Below the pieces are notes generated by a model. The model did not search any database, was not told where the DNA came from, and saw only the letters and a list, made by a program, of their open reading frames with translations. A stretch of DNA of 37,509 nucleotides, from contig JAUWPZ010000021.1 in the NCBI GenBank assembly GCA_030611315.1, positions 1-37,509 on the forward strand. The letters run 5' to 3'. Source of the stretch: Sedimentisphaerales bacterium. Lineage in GTDB: Bacteria; Planctomycetota; Phycisphaerae; Sedimentisphaerales; Anaerobacaceae. The position numbers were made by a program, and so were the translations under genes. Each line of letters opens with the position of its first letter. Position 1 is the first letter of the stretch. This document shows, in pieces, positions 1 through 7,789 of the stretch.

Positions 1-109
1 ATTGGTCCGCCGTTCGGCATTTACGCGCATAGTACACTCCCATCCAAATCAGCACCCCCGAATACGCGAACAAAATCCCGATATCAACCCACTCAAGCCG
101 TCCCTGCAT
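1..109 (-). CDS. Sodium:solute symporter, N-terminus only (runs off the window)
   Basis: The minus strand is open from an ATG at 109 to the window edge (36 codons). It begins MQGRLEWVDIGILFAYSG and continues through one hydrophobic helix to YYARKCRTADQ. A short acidic start, a first helix and a basic loop with a T-x-(D/E)-(Q/Y) signature is how sodium:solute symporter (SSS) family proteins begin, just before their F-L-A-G-R motif. These inner-membrane carriers import sugars, amino acids or similar solutes with Na+. A GAAGGAAA ribosome site lies about 9 bases before the ATG. Only the first helix is visible, so the substrate cannot be judged and the family call rests on a short stretch. Confidence 0.6.
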   Translation of the reverse strand, partial: MQGRLEWVDIGILFAYSGVLIWMGVYYARKCRTADQ

Positions 110-308
110 AATCACGCTTTCCTTCTAAGCTTGCTAAAAAATCCATTTCCCAATCCAACCGTCTCGTTGGAGCATCCATACAAAATCCCGCCTCTAATTC
201 CTTTTCTTTTGGTTTTTAATCTGTGTCCATCCGTGCAAACTTGTGCCCCTGTGCCTTAGGTATTAGGTACTTGTGCCTGCCAACTGGGGCATCTGTGGTT
301 AATTTTGG

Positions 309-366
309 TCATTCGAACATTCGAATTTCGATATTGTTTAAGATTTAGTGCTTAGGATTTAGAGTT
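309..366 (+). repeat. Dispersed AT-rich word repeat, copy 1
   Basis: The segment contains GATATTGTTTAAGATTTAG followed by TTTAGTGCTTAGGATTT-type words. A close relative lies at 32826-32890 and a shorter one near 32292-32335. Copies share order as well as composition, so this is a dispersed repeat and not just AT-rich DNA. Confidence 0.6.
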
Positions 367-547
367 TCACCCAAATCCGTGTCCAAAAACCAAATCGGTC
401 AGTTTGAGTAACTACACAATAACCAACACCGCAGCCCCCGTCAACCATCCCCCAGCGCTGTAACATTTTGTCTTTGGTCTTGAGTCTTGGGTCTTTGGTC
501 TTTGGTCTTTACTACCCATTAACTCATCTACGCAAAAAAACGGTTCC

Positions 548-576
548 TTCAGAAAAGCAGGATTAAATAGTATAAT
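548..576 (+). promoter_or_regulatory. queG promoter, apparently leaderless
   Basis: TTCAGA (548-553), a 17-base spacer and a perfect TATAAT (571-576). The queG ATG follows only seven bases after the -10 box, so the predicted first base of the RNA coincides with the start codon. No Shine-Dalgarno sequence is present. Confidence 0.65.
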
Positions 577-583
577 CCTTTTT

Positions 584-1546
584 ATGAGTTTGACTGATGA
601 CATCAAGCACAAGGCCCTCTATCTTGGCTTCGACCTCGTCGGCGTAACCGATGCCTCGCCGATAAGTCCTCAGCACGTCGAATCACTCGCCAAATGGCTC
701 AAGGCCGGTTTCGCAGGCCGAATGGACTACATGCACCGCAATTTTGAAAAACGAATCGACCCTGCCAAACTCCTGCCCAATGCCCAATCGGTCATCGTCG
801 TCGTCCTGAACTACAAACCTGTAAGACATCCTTCATCCCCCATAGATACCGGACAAGGCAAAGTCGCCGCCTTTGCTCAATACGAGGATTACCACGCATT
901 CATAAAAAAGCTGCTGCGCCAATTAGCCGGCTTCATCGGTTCCATCGCCGGCCCTTCGCCGCGGTTCAAAATATGTGTCGATTCCGCCCCGCTCGCCGAA
1001 AGAGCTTTGGCCGCCAGAGCAGGTCTCGGATTCATCGCAAAAAATCACATGCTCATCAATCCCGCACTGGGTCCGCAAATTTTCCTCGGCGAAATTTTAA
1101 CGACCCTCAAATTACAACCCACCGAACAGATTCTCCCACCTTCCGAATCCGCCGAGGGCAAATGCTCCGCCTGCAATAAATGTATCGACGCCTGCCCGAC
1201 GGGCGCCCTGATGCCCGACGGCCGATTCGACGCCGGCAAGTGCATCAGCTATCTGACAATCGAATACAAAGGCAGCATCCCTCCTGACCTTGCGGAAAAA
1301 ATAGCCGACCGGCTCTTCGGATGCGATGAATGTGTCCTCGCCTGTCCCTTGCTGCAAAGTGCGCCACCCTGCAAAAATAAGCAGTTCAAATTCCACCCTG
1401 ACAGGGCCCGGCTTGACCTGCACGACGTCCTGAACTTGACCGCCGATTCTTTCGACGCTGCCTTCGGCGATTCGGTCATCAAGCGGCTCGGCCTCGAAAC
1501 CCTAAAAAGAAACGCCAACATCTGCCTCGCCAACGCCTACCATTAA
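584..1546 (+). CDS. queG: Epoxyqueuosine reductase QueG
   Basis: Catalyses the last step of queuosine synthesis: reduction of epoxyqueuosine to queuosine in the wobble position of GUN-anticodon tRNAs, using cobalamin and two 4Fe-4S clusters in the cytoplasm. The 320 residues hold the N-terminal DUF1730 region, the segment VDSAPLAERALAARAGLGF, then CSACNKCIDACP (first cysteine about residue 194) and CDECVLACP (about 247), the two iron-sulfur motifs. It lacks the C-terminal HEAT extension found in longer homologues (E. coli has 379 residues), which is common for short QueG proteins. The N-terminus MSLTDDIKHKALYLGFDLVG fits full-length relatives, supporting the ATG that lies directly behind a -10 box. 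It converges on the lipoprotein gene with a 6-base gap. Confidence 0.96.
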   Translation: MSLTDDIKHKALYLGFDLVGVTDASPISPQHVESLAKWLKAGFAGRMDYMHRNFEKRIDPAKLLPNAQSVIVVVLNYKPVRHPSSPIDTGQGKVAAFAQYEDYHAFIKKLLRQLAGFIGSIAGPSPRFKICVDSAPLAERALAARAGLGFIAKNHMLINPALGPQIFLGEILTTLKLQPTEQILPPSESAEGKCSACNKCIDACPTGALMPDGRFDAGKCISYLTIEYKGSIPPDLAEKIADRLFGCDECVLACPLLQSAPPCKNKQFKFHPDRARLDLHDVLNLTADSFDAAFGDSVIKRLGLETLKRNANICLANAYH

Positions 1547-1552
1547 AGGCGA

Positions 1553-2062
1553 TTAGTTGAAATAGTTTGATGTGAAAAGGTCGCCTTTGACCGCCGCATC
1601 TATCAAACGGGCATTAACAGTACTGGCGGCAGGTGGGACTTGCCGGCTGACACGGACGGTTTTTTGCTGACAAGGTCGCCACTGAAATCTGAACTCCTTT
1701 ATGTCTTCGAGCTTTATCCCTGAAAAGACCACCTCAGTAGAGCGGCATGTTCCGCCGAAATTCAATTTGACGGTCCTCTCGCCGAACTGTATTTGCCCCT
1801 CTCTATCCACGGCGACGACCCTGCATTCTTTGTCCTCGCACAGTGTGTCAACCATACGTATCAGGACCTGTCCGTCTTTTTCCCTTGGTTCCCCCACCAG
1901 GACAGTACCTATGGGGCAGCCGTCAACCCTCCCATTTTCTCTTATAGTGCTTGTGCTCCAGCCGTCAGCGTCCGGCGAAGACCCGCAACCTACGACAACA
2001 ACGGCCAGAATCGCCAGGACAACCGCCCTTTGGGATTTGCTTGCAATCGTTTCGTTCAACAT
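1553..2062 (-). CDS. Small secreted lipoprotein, unknown function
   Basis: A 169-residue protein with a hydrophobic N-terminal segment ending in VVVVGCGSS, a good lipobox, so the mature protein should start at that cysteine and sit on a membrane facing the periplasm. The body has several cysteines (GCPIG, LCEDKEC, GTC) that could form disulfides outside the cytoplasm, and a segment IKEFRFQWRPCQQ. That segment resembles a short stretch I associate with planctomycete regulator and secreted proteins, but I would not name a family from it. A GGAG sequence precedes the ATG. Function unknown. Confidence 0.7.
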   Translation of the reverse strand: MLNETIASKSQRAVVLAILAVVVVGCGSSPDADGWSTSTIRENGRVDGCPIGTVLVGEPREKDGQVLIRMVDTLCEDKECRVVAVDREGQIQFGERTVKLNFGGTCRSTEVVFSGIKLEDIKEFRFQWRPCQQKTVRVSRQVPPAASTVNARLIDAAVKGDLFTSNYFN

Positions 2063-2385
2063 TTTATTTGCTCCAATTCTCTTTCACACCCAAACTGTTC
2101 TAATTATTTTGTTCCATCTACACTATATAGACGAGGGAACGAGAAATCTGTTGACAAATAAATTGTAAAACTTGTGTAAAACGACTGAAAAAGGCGTTTT
2201 TATAACAAAAACGTACACATACAGGGACAAAAAGATAAAAAATACTCTCAGCAGCTTGGCTGGTTCACAACCTGACAAAAAAACGGTTCAGTTGCAGAGA
2301 CGACTGAAATTTGGCGTGCGCAAATCTTCCTCAAAAAATTCGCGTTTTTGACCGGCCGACCGTGAACAATCGGCGGTAATCAAGC
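2063..2385. other. Intergenic, AT-rich, no gene
   Basis: Upstream of the lipoprotein and downstream of the methyltransferase gene, both on the minus strand. I see an AT hairpin at 2195-2213 (CGTTTTT/AAAAACG) and a weak GCCGA/TCGGC hairpin near 2356-2376, just past the methyltransferase stop, but no clear uridine-tract terminator and no reading frame worth calling. Confidence 0.5.
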
Positions 2386-3309
2386 TTATTTTTTGGATTT
2401 TTTCTCCGGCTTTGTTACTTCGCCGGTCATCGGGACAAATCGGACCGGCATAACGTTCTTCTGAGTGATTTTGCCCTTTTTGTCCTTTGTGAGCACGACC
2501 AGATGCTGAAAGCCGAAGGCGCCCTCCACCGGCAGTATCATTTGCCCGCCCGGCTTCAACTGCTCGAGCAGCGGCGGCGGCACACGACCGGCGGCAGCCG
2601 TCCCGATGATTGCGTCATACGGGGCCTTCTCAGCCCAGCCGAAAAAGCCGTCGCCCGCACGGACGAATACGTTGGGATAGCCCAGTTTTTTCAGGCGCTT
2701 CCGGGCAGATTCGGCAAGGGCCTTGATAATCTCGATAGTATAGACCTCCCGTGCTATCTCGGCGCAGACGGCCGCCTGATACCCCGAGCCGGTACCAATC
2801 TCCAGCACTTTGGAATTGGGCCTCAACTTGAGTGTCTCGGTCATAAACGCCACGATATACGGCTGGCTGATGGTCTGGTCCTCGTCGATTGGCAGCGGAT
2901 AGTCGGCATAGGCATAACGCTGCTCTGAGAAACGGACGAAGGCGTGCCGGGGCACCGTACGCATTGCCTTGAGCACGTTCGGGTCGCGCACCTGTCGCCC
3001 CTTGATTTGCCGAACGACCATTCTCGCCCGCTCCTCGACCCTCTCGCCGAAGGCCGGGTGTTTATGGGTCGGGCGGGCTATTTTTTCGCCGTTCGGGTCG
3101 CGCGGGCCTTCGTTCGCATCGGCGGGCGGCTGATTGGATTCGGCGGCAGCCTGATTGGCATCGGCCCCCTCATCCTGCGATGCCAGAGTGAATACCGGCT
3201 TTGTTGCACTACTGCAGGCAAAAATAACCGCCAATACCACAACCACCGCCAACAAAGGTAAGCCCACATACATCCATTTTTTGAAGATTTCCGAGAATTT
3301 CGCAGCCAT
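2386..3309 (-). CDS. pcm: Protein-L-isoaspartate O-methyltransferase with N-terminal membrane anchor
   Basis: PIMT methylates isoaspartyl residues using S-adenosylmethionine so that age-damaged proteins can be repaired. The C-terminal ~200 residues carry the family core: AMRTVPRHAFVRFSEQRYAY, PLPIDEDQTISQPYIVAFMT, and SAM motif I VLEIGTGSGYQAAVC. Unusually, the protein begins with MAAKFSEIFKKWMYVGLPL, one membrane helix ending in VIFACSS, and an Ala/Asp/Glu/Pro-rich linker. The helix would anchor or export the enzyme. The start at 3309 is chosen because AAAGGGG precedes it; an ATG at 3339 is an alternative. The open frame extends to 3600, but that part looks like untranslated leader. Confidence 0.9.
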   Translation of the reverse strand: MAAKFSEIFKKWMYVGLPLLAVVVVLAVIFACSSATKPVFTLASQDEGADANQAAAESNQPPADANEGPRDPNGEKIARPTHKHPAFGERVEERARMVVRQIKGRQVRDPNVLKAMRTVPRHAFVRFSEQRYAYADYPLPIDEDQTISQPYIVAFMTETLKLRPNSKVLEIGTGSGYQAAVCAEIAREVYTIEIIKALAESARKRLKKLGYPNVFVRAGDGFFGWAEKAPYDAIIGTAAAGRVPPPLLEQLKPGGQMILPVEGAFGFQHLVVLTKDKKGKITQKNVMPVRFVPMTGEVTKPEKKSKK

Positions 3310-3656
3310 TTGTTTAACTACCCCTTTCTGAACTCGCATTAAAAAATCCAATTGATTATTATACCATATCCGCAAACAAGCACAGACCAATCTTTCCGCA
3401 AATCCTTTTTTTCGAACCTGCCGAACAACGCAAATCCCCTCCTCGACGGCCCAGGCGCTGCCGCTGTTGGCCGAATCCACCCCGCTACCCCCCTGCCTTG
3501 GATATATCCCGCAGCGATTTTGCAGATATAAATCGGAAATTTTTGCAAAAACTCCCTTGCATAGACGATAATACCCCCTATAATTATCTAATAGTATCAC
3601 GTTAATCGCGAAGCCAGGAGCGAGATACGAGATACGAACGACGAAATACGAAATTT

Positions 3657-3728
3657 GCGGGTGTAGCTCAGTGGTAGAGCGTCACGTTGCCAACGTGAAT
3701 GTCGTGAGTTCAAATCTCATCACCCGCT
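3657..3728 (+). tRNA. tRNA-Gly (anticodon GCC)
   Basis: A full cloverleaf can be drawn: acceptor stem GCGGGTG/CACCCGC, D arm GCTC-AGTGGTA-GAGC, anticodon stem TCACG/CGTGA with loop TTGCCAA (anticodon GCC), five-base variable loop, T arm with TTCAAAT loop, and discriminator T as usual for tRNA-Gly. The 3' CCA is not encoded and must be added. It is preceded by repeat-like words (GAGATACGAGATACGAA). Confidence 0.97.
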
Positions 3729-3729
3729 T

Positions 3730-3757
3730 TTGAGCAAATTCTATAAAGGATTATAAA
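3730..3757 (+). promoter_or_regulatory. Predicted promoter of a small RNA
   Basis: TTGAGC (3730-3735), 16-base spacer, TATAAA (3752-3757), starting immediately after the tRNA. It would begin transcription near 3764, upstream of the structured stretch that ends in a uridine-tract terminator. Confidence 0.45.
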
Positions 3758-3763
3758 AATTAT

Positions 3764-3895
3764 ATAGTATCGGCGAGCTACCGGCTAAGAATAGCTTGGC
3801 GTTGGTCTCTGATATGTTGGAAGCTCATTTTTGTTGGGCCGAAATCTACGAAGACTCAGGCTAAGGGACGAAGTATTTCCTGACGCCTTTTTTTT
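3764..3895 (+). ncRNA. Candidate structured small RNA of about 130 nt (6S-like?)
   Basis: No open frame lies here, but the stretch sits between a plausible promoter and a strong terminator. It can fold into a long rod: GGCGT near 3800 with ACGCC at 3883-3887, then GTCTC with GGGAC, then TGA with TCA, enclosing a large bubble. A small hairpin AGCTA/TAGCT lies at the 5' end. The words TCTCTGATATGTTGG and GGGCC recall the 5' half of 6S RNA, an RNA that mimics an open promoter to hold RNA polymerase. Resemblance by eye is weak evidence. It could instead be the 3' trailer of the tRNA transcript or a leader of tig. Confidence 0.35.
3859..3895 (+). terminator. Intrinsic terminator
   Basis: Hairpin from GGC (3859) through AGGGA/TTCCT to GCC (3887), directly followed by eight T residues. 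It separates the tRNA/small-RNA unit from tig. Confidence 0.65.
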
Positions 3896-3912
3896 GTTAG
3901 AAAAAGTGGGAC

Positions 3913-3936
3913 AAAGTGATTAAAGTGAGCTAAAGT
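3913..3936 (+). repeat. AAAGTGA-type repeat, copy 1
   Basis: This 24-base stretch, read on the plus strand, matches the minus strand of 37367-37390 at 23 of 24 positions. The unit is AAAGTGA(T/C)TAAAGTGAGC followed by TAAAGT. It is not coding here and lies just before the tig ribosome site. Confidence 0.7.
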
Positions 3937-3995
3937 TATGAGAATCGAGTTTTTTAGACTTTAGGCACTCGAAACATCTGTTCAGGAGCGTCGAA

Positions 3996-5447
3996 ATGGC
4001 AGAAGAAGAACAAGCAACGGAGGAATTGAAAAACACCGTAACCATCGAAGAAGCGGGGCCCTGCAAGAAGAAGGTCGTCATAGAGATACCGGAAGAGGCG
4101 ATAAAAAACGCAATCGACAAACAATATAACGACCTCCGCAAAGAAGCCCTCGTTCCGGGCTTTAGAAAAGGCCGGGCGCCGCGCAGACTTCTGGAGAAGA
4201 GGTTCGGCAAGGAAACGACCGAGCAGATTAAGCTGGCTTTGCTTGCCGATGCGAGCGACTCAGCCATCAAGGACAACGAGCTCCAGGCTCTCAACAAGCC
4301 CAACATCGACTACGAAAAAATAGAGCTGCCGGAGGAAGGCCCCCTCAAGTTTGATTTCGAGGTCGAAGTCCGGCCGGAGTTCGAGCTGCCGAAGCTCGAT
4401 GAAATCCCCGTTGAAAAAACAAAGCTCGAAGTTACGGAGGAGCAAATCGACCGGGAAATCGAACAGTTTCAAAAAAGGTCGGGTATATGGACGCCGCGAC
4501 AGGATGGCGCAATTGAGCCTGACGACCAGATAATCGCCGACGTGCTTCTCAAGGCCGAAGATGTCGAGGAGGAAGAGAAACTTGATAACATCGAGATATT
4601 TGTCAGGCCAAAAGGGTTTGTCGGGGCGATACCGGTCGAAAATCTCGATGAGATTCTTGTCGGCGCCAAGGCCGGCGACTCCAGACAAACCAGCGTCGAT
4701 GTCCCCAAAACGTATTTCAGGGAAGAATATCGCGGCAAGAAGGTGGAAATCAACATCGAAATCCAGGACATCAAATGGCTCAAGCCCGCTGAGCTAAATG
4801 AAGATTTCATTAAGAGACTGGGCGTCGAAGATGAAAACGAATTGCGGGAAAAGACCCGGGACGGCCTGCATAGCAGATTAGAGCAGCAGTCAAGGACCGA
4901 GATGACCGAGCAGATTTACAAGTTCCTGCTCGACAATACGACCTTTGACCTGCCGGTGAATATTGTGGCTGAACAGGCCACCGCCCTGCTGCAAAGGCAG
5001 TACAGCAACCTGATGATGAGGGGCCTGCCGCGAGAGAAGATTGATGAGCAGATGGAGCAGTTACGCGCCAGCAGCGAGCAGCAGGCCGAAGAGCAGCTCA
5101 AAACATTCTTCCTGATGGACAAAGTCGCCGAAAAACTCGATATCGACGTTACCGAAGAAGAGATTAACGGACATATCGCCCAATTAGCCATTCAGCAGGG
5201 CCAGCGTCCCGAAAGAATGAGAGAACAAATGCAGCGAGACGGCTCACTGGCCCAGTTCAGGCTGGAGGTGCGTCAAAGTAAGTGCATTGCAAAATTGCTC
5301 GAGTCGGCTAAGATAACCGAGAAAAAACCAAAGCCGGAAAAGAAAACCGGGAAAAACGCTAAAAAATCAGCGAAAAAAACGACCGATACAAAGAAAAAAC
5401 TGCCCCAAAAACGTAAAAGTGCCGCCAAAAAGGAAACTAAGGAGTAA
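3996..5447 (+). CDS. tig: Trigger factor (ribosome-associated chaperone)
   Basis: Binds the ribosome at the exit tunnel and shields emerging chains. The 483 residues show the ribosome-binding signature GFRKGRAPRRLLEKRFG at about residue 55, a divergent PPIase-like middle domain (roughly 155-240), and the helical C-terminal chaperone domain. The last ~45 residues are an added lysine-rich tail (KKPKPEKKTGKNAKK and similar), longer than in E. coli trigger factor (432 residues); it may strengthen contact with rRNA. CAGGAG lies eight bases before the ATG. It is followed by two clpP genes, the familiar tig-clpP linkage, although clpX is not in the window. Confidence 0.96.
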   Translation: MAEEEQATEELKNTVTIEEAGPCKKKVVIEIPEEAIKNAIDKQYNDLRKEALVPGFRKGRAPRRLLEKRFGKETTEQIKLALLADASDSAIKDNELQALNKPNIDYEKIELPEEGPLKFDFEVEVRPEFELPKLDEIPVEKTKLEVTEEQIDREIEQFQKRSGIWTPRQDGAIEPDDQIIADVLLKAEDVEEEEKLDNIEIFVRPKGFVGAIPVENLDEILVGAKAGDSRQTSVDVPKTYFREEYRGKKVEINIEIQDIKWLKPAELNEDFIKRLGVEDENELREKTRDGLHSRLEQQSRTEMTEQIYKFLLDNTTFDLPVNIVAEQATALLQRQYSNLMMRGLPREKIDEQMEQLRASSEQQAEEQLKTFFLMDKVAEKLDIDVTEEEINGHIAQLAIQQGQRPERMREQMQRDGSLAQFRLEVRQSKCIAKLLESAKITEKKPKPEKKTGKNAKKSAKKTTDTKKKLPQKRKSAAKKETKE

Positions 5448-5514
5448 AACCGGTCGATTAACAAGCAAAGACTAAAATACTCGATACAAAATATAACTGT
5501 AAAGGAAACCATAA

Positions 5515-6186
5515 ATGCTCCTCGAATATCCCGGAAATAACGTTATCAAACACATAGAGCCGCACGACCAGTACGGCCCGGGGCCATACCAGCGATACCG
5601 CCAGATGAGCCTGGATGACATGCTCCTGGACAACCGCATCGTCTTCCTCATAGGGGAAATATCTTATGCAAGGGCCGCTGAAGTCATTATGAAAATGCTC
5701 TATTTAGACAATCTCAAGGGCAACAGCGAGATAAGCTTATACATCAACTCCCCGGGCGGCAGCGTCGATGACACCATGGCCATCTACGATACGCTCTGCT
5801 TTGTCAACTCTCCCATTGCGACCTATTGCATCGGCAGAGCCCAGTCGGGCGCAGCAGTAATACTGGCAGCCGGCACGAAGGGCCGACGCTTTGCCCTGCC
5901 CCACGCGAAAGTGATGCTCCACCAACCCTGGGGAGGAGTCAGCGGCCAGGCAGCGGACATCAAGATACAGGCCGAAGAAATCCTGAAGGCCAAAGTTATG
6001 ATAAACGAGATTCTTGCAAAGCACTCGGGCCAGCCGGTTGAAAAAATCGCCGCCGAGACCGAAAGAGACCGTTATATGACCGCCGACGAGGCCCTTAAAT
6101 ACGGCCTGATTGACGAGGTCCTGCAAGAAGAAAAGAAAGAAAAAAAGAACAAAAAGGACAAAAAGGACAAAAAGGACAAAAAGTAA
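5515..6186 (+). CDS. clpP1: ATP-dependent Clp protease proteolytic subunit, ClpP1
   Basis: Serine protease barrel subunit that degrades substrates fed by a Clp ATPase. The complete triad is visible at Ser111 (CIGRAQSGAAV), His136 (ALPHAKVMLHQPWGG) and Asp185 (ETERDRYM), the same positions as in the E. coli precursor. The GxAxSG context GRAQSGA differs from the common GQAASMGA. The C-terminus ends in a repetitive tail of KKDKKDKKDKK encoded by a 9-base DNA repeat. AAAGGAAA precedes the ATG. It is probably co-transcribed with clpP2, 107 bases downstream. Confidence 0.95.
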   Translation: MLLEYPGNNVIKHIEPHDQYGPGPYQRYRQMSLDDMLLDNRIVFLIGEISYARAAEVIMKMLYLDNLKGNSEISLYINSPGGSVDDTMAIYDTLCFVNSPIATYCIGRAQSGAAVILAAGTKGRRFALPHAKVMLHQPWGGVSGQAADIKIQAEEILKAKVMINEILAKHSGQPVEKIAAETERDRYMTADEALKYGLIDEVLQEEKKEKKNKKDKKDKKDKK

Positions 6187-6293
6187 AAAGGAAAAAGTGA
6201 AAAGGAAAAAGAGCGTGGCGCGGGCAGCGAATAGCATAAAGAACTAAACGCTGTACGCTATACGCTATATGCTAATCAAACGGGATACGAAAT

Positions 6294-6923
6294 ATGAGTG
6301 TTAATCAGAATTTAGTGCCGATAGTAATTGAGAAAAGTGGCCGGACCGAACGGGCCTACGATATTTATTCAAGACTGCTCAAGGACAGAATAATCTTCCT
6401 CGGTGGGCCCCTTGATGATGCAGCCGCCAATTTAATTATTGCTCAGATGCTGTTCTTGAGCAATGAAGACACCAAAACAGATGTCCATTTTTACATCAAT
6501 TCGCCCGGCGGCTCAATCACGGCAGGACTGGCGGTCTATGACACGATGCAGTTTTTGCGATGTGATGTCGCTACCTACTGCATCGGCCAGGCGGCAAGTA
6601 TGGCAGCGCTGCTGCTGGCCGGCGGCAAAACAGACAAACGATTTCTCCTGGCGAACAACAGACTCCTTCTCCACCAGCCCTTAATAACAGGCCAGCTCAT
6701 CGGGCCGGCTACCGACCTGGACATCGAAGCCCAGGAGATACTGCGGCTACGCGCCAGGCTTTACCGTATATTGGCTCAACACACAGGCCAAACAGAAGAA
6801 AAAGTTGGAAAGGATTGTGACCGGAATCTCTGGCTCAATGCCGAAGAAGCAATCAATTATGGATTAGCCGACAGAATTCTCCAGAAAGCTCCCGAGATAG
6901 TCAAAGAGCACAAGAAGGAATAA
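6294..6923 (+). CDS. clpP2: ClpP2, Clp protease subunit with Asp-to-Asn triad change
   Basis: Second ClpP paralogue of 209 residues. Ser102 ([11 protein letters not shown]) and His127 (LLLHQPL) are present. The third triad position, aligned without gaps against ClpP1 (ETERDRYMTADEA against [13 protein letters not shown]), is Asn178 and not Asp. Listeria ClpP1 is a known case with Asn at this position that works as part of a mixed ClpP1/ClpP2 barrel, so a heteromeric barrel is a reasonable inference here. The ribosome site is weak (CGGGA). Upstream bases carry TACGCTATACGCTATATGC repeat words. Confidence 0.94.
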   Translation: MSVNQNLVPIVIEKSGRTERAYDIYSRLLKDRIIFLGGPLDDAAANLIIAQMLFLSNEDTKTDVHFYINSPGGSITAGLAVYDTMQFLRCDVATYCIGQAASMAALLLAGGKTDKRFLLANNRLLLHQPLITGQLIGPATDLDIEAQEILRLRARLYRILAQHTGQTEEKVGKDCDRNLWLNAEEAINYGLADRILQKAPEIVKEHKKE

Positions 6924-7004
6924 AAAAAATGCGATTTGAGATGTTCGATTTGAGATTTGAAATTGAGAAACCTCTGACTGCCGGCTTCGACATAAATAAA
7001 TGAG

Positions 7005-7019
7005 TCCGCCAGAGGCGGA
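7005..7019. repeat. TCCGCC-AGA-GGCGGA palindrome
   Basis: Perfect six-base-pair hairpin with an AGA loop in the gap between clpP2 and the lipoprotein gene. The same palindrome in reverse orientation (TCCGCC-TCT-GGCGGA) lies at 33689-33703. Confidence 0.7.
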
Positions 7020-7039
7020 TTGCTTTGAAAGGTGCACAA

Positions 7040-7666
7040 GTGAGAACCCAAACGATTAACTTGCTCAGGGCGCTTCTGGTAGTGTGCCTGGTTATCTTCG
7101 CGACAGGCTGTGGAAACGGCAACAAGATATCGCCGTTGGTGGGTGAAAACGAGGAATTGAGGCAGGCCAAAAGAGAGCTGACGCGCCAAATCGAGCAATC
7201 CAAAGCCGAAAACGAAGAACTAAGAAACCGCAACCAGACCCTCTCCGGACTGCCCGACAGAATCAAGGTCGAAGATTTCTATCCCCTAGAGCAAATCAAG
7301 ATTACCGGATATACAAACCTTTTCGACAAAGACAAAGACGGCAAATACGAAAAGCTGATTGTCTATATACAGCCGATTGACGAACAGGGCGATATAGTCA
7401 AGGCCGCTGGCTCCGTGGACGTACAGCTCATAAACACCAGCAAGGACGCAGACGGCGACAAGCTCAGGCTCGCCCAGTGGCACATAAGCCCCGACGAGCT
7501 GAAAAAGCTCTGGTTTGCCACGGTGGTAACCAGCAACTACAGATTCACTTTCGACATCGCTCGTCTTGTAAAAAATCCAAAAGACCCCATGGCCGTCACA
7601 GTCACCTTTATCGACTACGTATCCGGCAAAAAATTCGAAGAGCTGAAAGAAATCAAACCAAAATAA
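7040..7666 (+). CDS. Coiled-coil lipoprotein, unknown function
   Basis: Begins MRTQTINLLRALLVVCLV and reaches a lipobox IFATGC at about residue 24, so it should be lipid-anchored. Next comes a short coiled coil (ENEELRQAKRELTRQIEQSK), then a globular beta-rich domain of about 130 residues with YPLEQIKITGYTNLFDKDKDGKYEKLIVYIQ, which could be a calcium-tolerant C2-like or immunoglobulin-like fold. GTG at 7040 is preferred because AAAGGTG precedes it; a TTG at 7025 would make a longer form. I do not recognise the family. Confidence 0.75.
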   Translation: MRTQTINLLRALLVVCLVIFATGCGNGNKISPLVGENEELRQAKRELTRQIEQSKAENEELRNRNQTLSGLPDRIKVEDFYPLEQIKITGYTNLFDKDKDGKYEKLIVYIQPIDEQGDIVKAAGSVDVQLINTSKDADGDKLRLAQWHISPDELKKLWFATVVTSNYRFTFDIARLVKNPKDPMAVTVTFIDYVSGKKFEELKEIKPK

Positions 7667-7754
7667 CCCTCGCATATCGTATTGGATATTGCGTGAAAAA
7701 AACGGTGGATTCCAGGATAAAAGTTCGGATTGCCTGCCGCACTGCAAAATCATC

Positions 7755-7782
7755 TTGCAAATCAATCGCCAGCCTATAGAAT
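7755..7782 (+). promoter_or_regulatory. Promoter of the DNA methyltransferase gene, apparently leaderless
   Basis: TTGCAA (7755-7760), 16-base spacer, TAGAAT (7777-7782). The ATG at 7790 is again exactly seven bases past the -10 box, the same geometry as queG, and no Shine-Dalgarno sequence is visible. Confidence 0.5.
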
Positions 7783-7789
7783 TGTCAAA

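Larger units (their letters stand above)
110..583. other. Intergenic, low-complexity words, no gene
   Basis: This is the divergent space between the symporter fragment and queG. I see no convincing reading frame. It carries degenerate short repeats: an AT-rich stretch at 309-366 built on CATTCGAA and GATTTAG words, and TCTTTGGTC-like units at 470-510. The queG promoter is at its right edge. Confidence 0.6.

Noticed and set aside
2-259. 85-codon plus-strand frame at the left edge
   Set aside because: The opposite strand has a clear symporter start with ribosome site over the first 109 bases; the plus frame has no family features.
3310-3600. 97-residue N-terminal extension of the methyltransferase
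   Set aside because: The extension has no recognisable domain, and a good ribosome site precedes the ATG at 3309, so it is most likely untranslated leader.
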